In this document: positions 44,690-45,357 of the stretch, piece after piece
How the letters are laid out: each line of letters starts with the position of its first letter
Position numbering within the stretch: position 1 is the first letter of the stretch
Assembly (NCBI RefSeq): GCF_009932555.1
Contig: NZ_BLJO01000016.1
Span: 1 to 45,357 of the forward strand
Source: Steroidobacter agaridevorans
Lineage (GTDB): Bacteria; Pseudomonadota; Gammaproteobacteria; Steroidobacterales; Steroidobacteraceae
Length of the DNA: 45,357 nucleotides
Reading direction: 5' to 3'
Position numbers and translations under genes: made by a program
The notes under the pieces: generated by a model
What the model saw: only the letters and a program-made list of their open reading frames with translations
The model's database searches: none
What the model was told of the DNA's origin: nothing

Positions 44690-45150
44690 GAGATGGGCTG
44701 GTCGCCGCCTCCGACGACTTCGGTAATGGGCCGCGTGAGGTGCTATTCAATAAGACCAAGACGAAAATTATCGAACGTGATGGTTACGGACCAGGAGCTA
44801 CACCACTGGCATGCCGGCATGTGTCCTTCGTACCGCGCTCGGATCAAGGGTAAAAGTCGAGCGCTTCAACGGTTATCTTAAGGACAGCTTCCTGTCCGTA
44901 GCGCAGGCGGCGACACAAAGGGCATGCGGCCTTCGGCTCGATGTGGACAGTGCGAACCGCGATGTATCCTGAGCTGAGTCAACGAGGTAGCGAACACGCG
45001 CATCGATGCGACGACGGGCATCCGACCGTGCATGCGATTGGCCGAGGATCAGACTCAGCTGAGCGCGCCGGCGACCGCCCCTGCCAGCGTCGAGCCATTC
45101 GAGTGGCTACATCATCGGCTGTCAAGTGGGCCGCGCTCCCCCCAGCGAGC
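44690..45150 (+). pseudogene. Decayed IS21-type istA fragment
   Basis: Across frame changes the plus strand reads PREVLFNKTKTKIIERDGYG, then FVPRSDQG, then KVERFNGYLKDSFLS, then GLRLDVDSAN, then RIDATTGIRPCMRLAEDQT. These are in the order of the catalytic core and C-terminus of IstA proteins (VLYDxxKTVVIERD, KGKVERFNxYLKDSF, TTGxRP). Frameshifts and missing pieces show it is dead. It is a different lineage from the IS21-family element at 23-26 kb. Confidence 0.65.
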
Positions 45151-45285
45151 TGCCGACGCTCGGGCCAGCTTCGACGACTCCCTCACGTCACTGCTTGAGA
45201 CGGAGCAAGCGGCCAGCCGAGCGCACCCCGAGAAGCACTGCTGAAGTTCAGACGTTGCCGGTGGTGAAGACGATCGATAGCTGTC

Positions 45286-45346
45286 AACGCCGATTGAATT
45301 TTGACCCACCCCAGCTCAGAAACGCCGAAGTAAATTTGACCCACCC
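45286..45346. repeat. Two 26-bp direct repeats, IS-end-like
   Basis: Units at 45286-45311 and 45321-45346 share AACGCCGA and TTTGACCCACCC, matching at 22 of 26 positions with a 35-bp period. They lie just after the istA relic and probably are the multiple terminal repeats of that IS21-type element. The istB gene and remaining end are absent or beyond the window. Confidence 0.6.
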
Positions 45347-45357
45347 GGGCACCTATT

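Overview
The window looks like a chromosomal accessory region of a free-living Pseudomonadota species. The basis is family content: three PQQ-dependent dehydrogenases (two fused to c-type haem domains), several twin-arginine (Tat) export signals, IS3- and IS21-family insertion sequences, an AlgI-type MBOAT protein and ACS-type MFS transport. I cannot fix the genus. About 20 genes look intact. They are separated by several long stretches without recognisable coding sequence and by transposon debris.

Layout. 1-71 carries two IS-end-like direct repeats. 543-2882: a GT2 and a GT1/MGT-type glycosyltransferase. 3001-10812 (minus): a Tat-exported GH78-type alpha-L-rhamnosidase, an exported pectin-lyase-fold (GH28-like) protein and a MATE exporter. 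11662-15183: a sulfotransferase facing a secreted sulfatase, 27 bp apart. 16250-18463: a quinoprotein with an N-terminal haem c domain. 18747-21592 (minus, operon): a Tat-signal NAD-dependent epimerase/dehydratase-like protein and a sorbosone-dehydrogenase-like PQQ protein with a C-terminal haem c domain. 21900-26276: nested insertion sequences. A decayed IS3-family element is interrupted by a well-bounded 2,689-bp IS21-family element (imperfect 16-bp inverted ends, 5-bp target duplication CCTGG, five 25-bp end repeats, istB intact, istA frameshifted). A second IS3-type orfB relic lies beside it. 26277-27395 (minus): a Tat-signal aldo/keto reductase. 27396-29291: gene-poor debris. 29292-31778: a membrane-bound PQQ glucose dehydrogenase. 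31962-33254 (minus): an MFS transporter.

33802-42461 is the most interesting part. It holds an FMN-dependent alpha-hydroxy-acid oxidase and a minus-strand operon of a free-standing acyl/peptidyl carrier protein, a single-module adenylation-carrier-thioesterase (A-T-TE) synthetase and an SDR. Facing away from that operon are an MBOAT O-acyltransferase and a membrane-anchored SGNH-like protein. The parts resemble a D-alanylation/alginate-acetylation machine (activating enzyme, carrier, MBOAT, SGNH partner) combined with an NRPS-like enzyme of the type that condenses alpha-keto acids. The natural inference is an acyl or aryl group made or activated in the cytoplasm and moved across the membrane onto a glycan or small molecule. 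A secreted type-B carboxylesterase (42586-44199) follows. The window ends in a decayed IS21-type istA fragment and another pair of IS-end-like repeats.

How the genes might work together (inference): periplasmic PQQ and Tat oxidoreductases, rhamnosidase, sulfatase and esterase are all enzymes that remove or oxidise decorations on glycosides. The glycosyltransferases, sulfotransferase, A-T-TE/ACP/MBOAT genes and two exporters could add decorations. Whether this is one decorate-export-activate pathway or a catabolic island for a rhamnosylated, sulfated, acylated compound cannot be settled from sequence alone.
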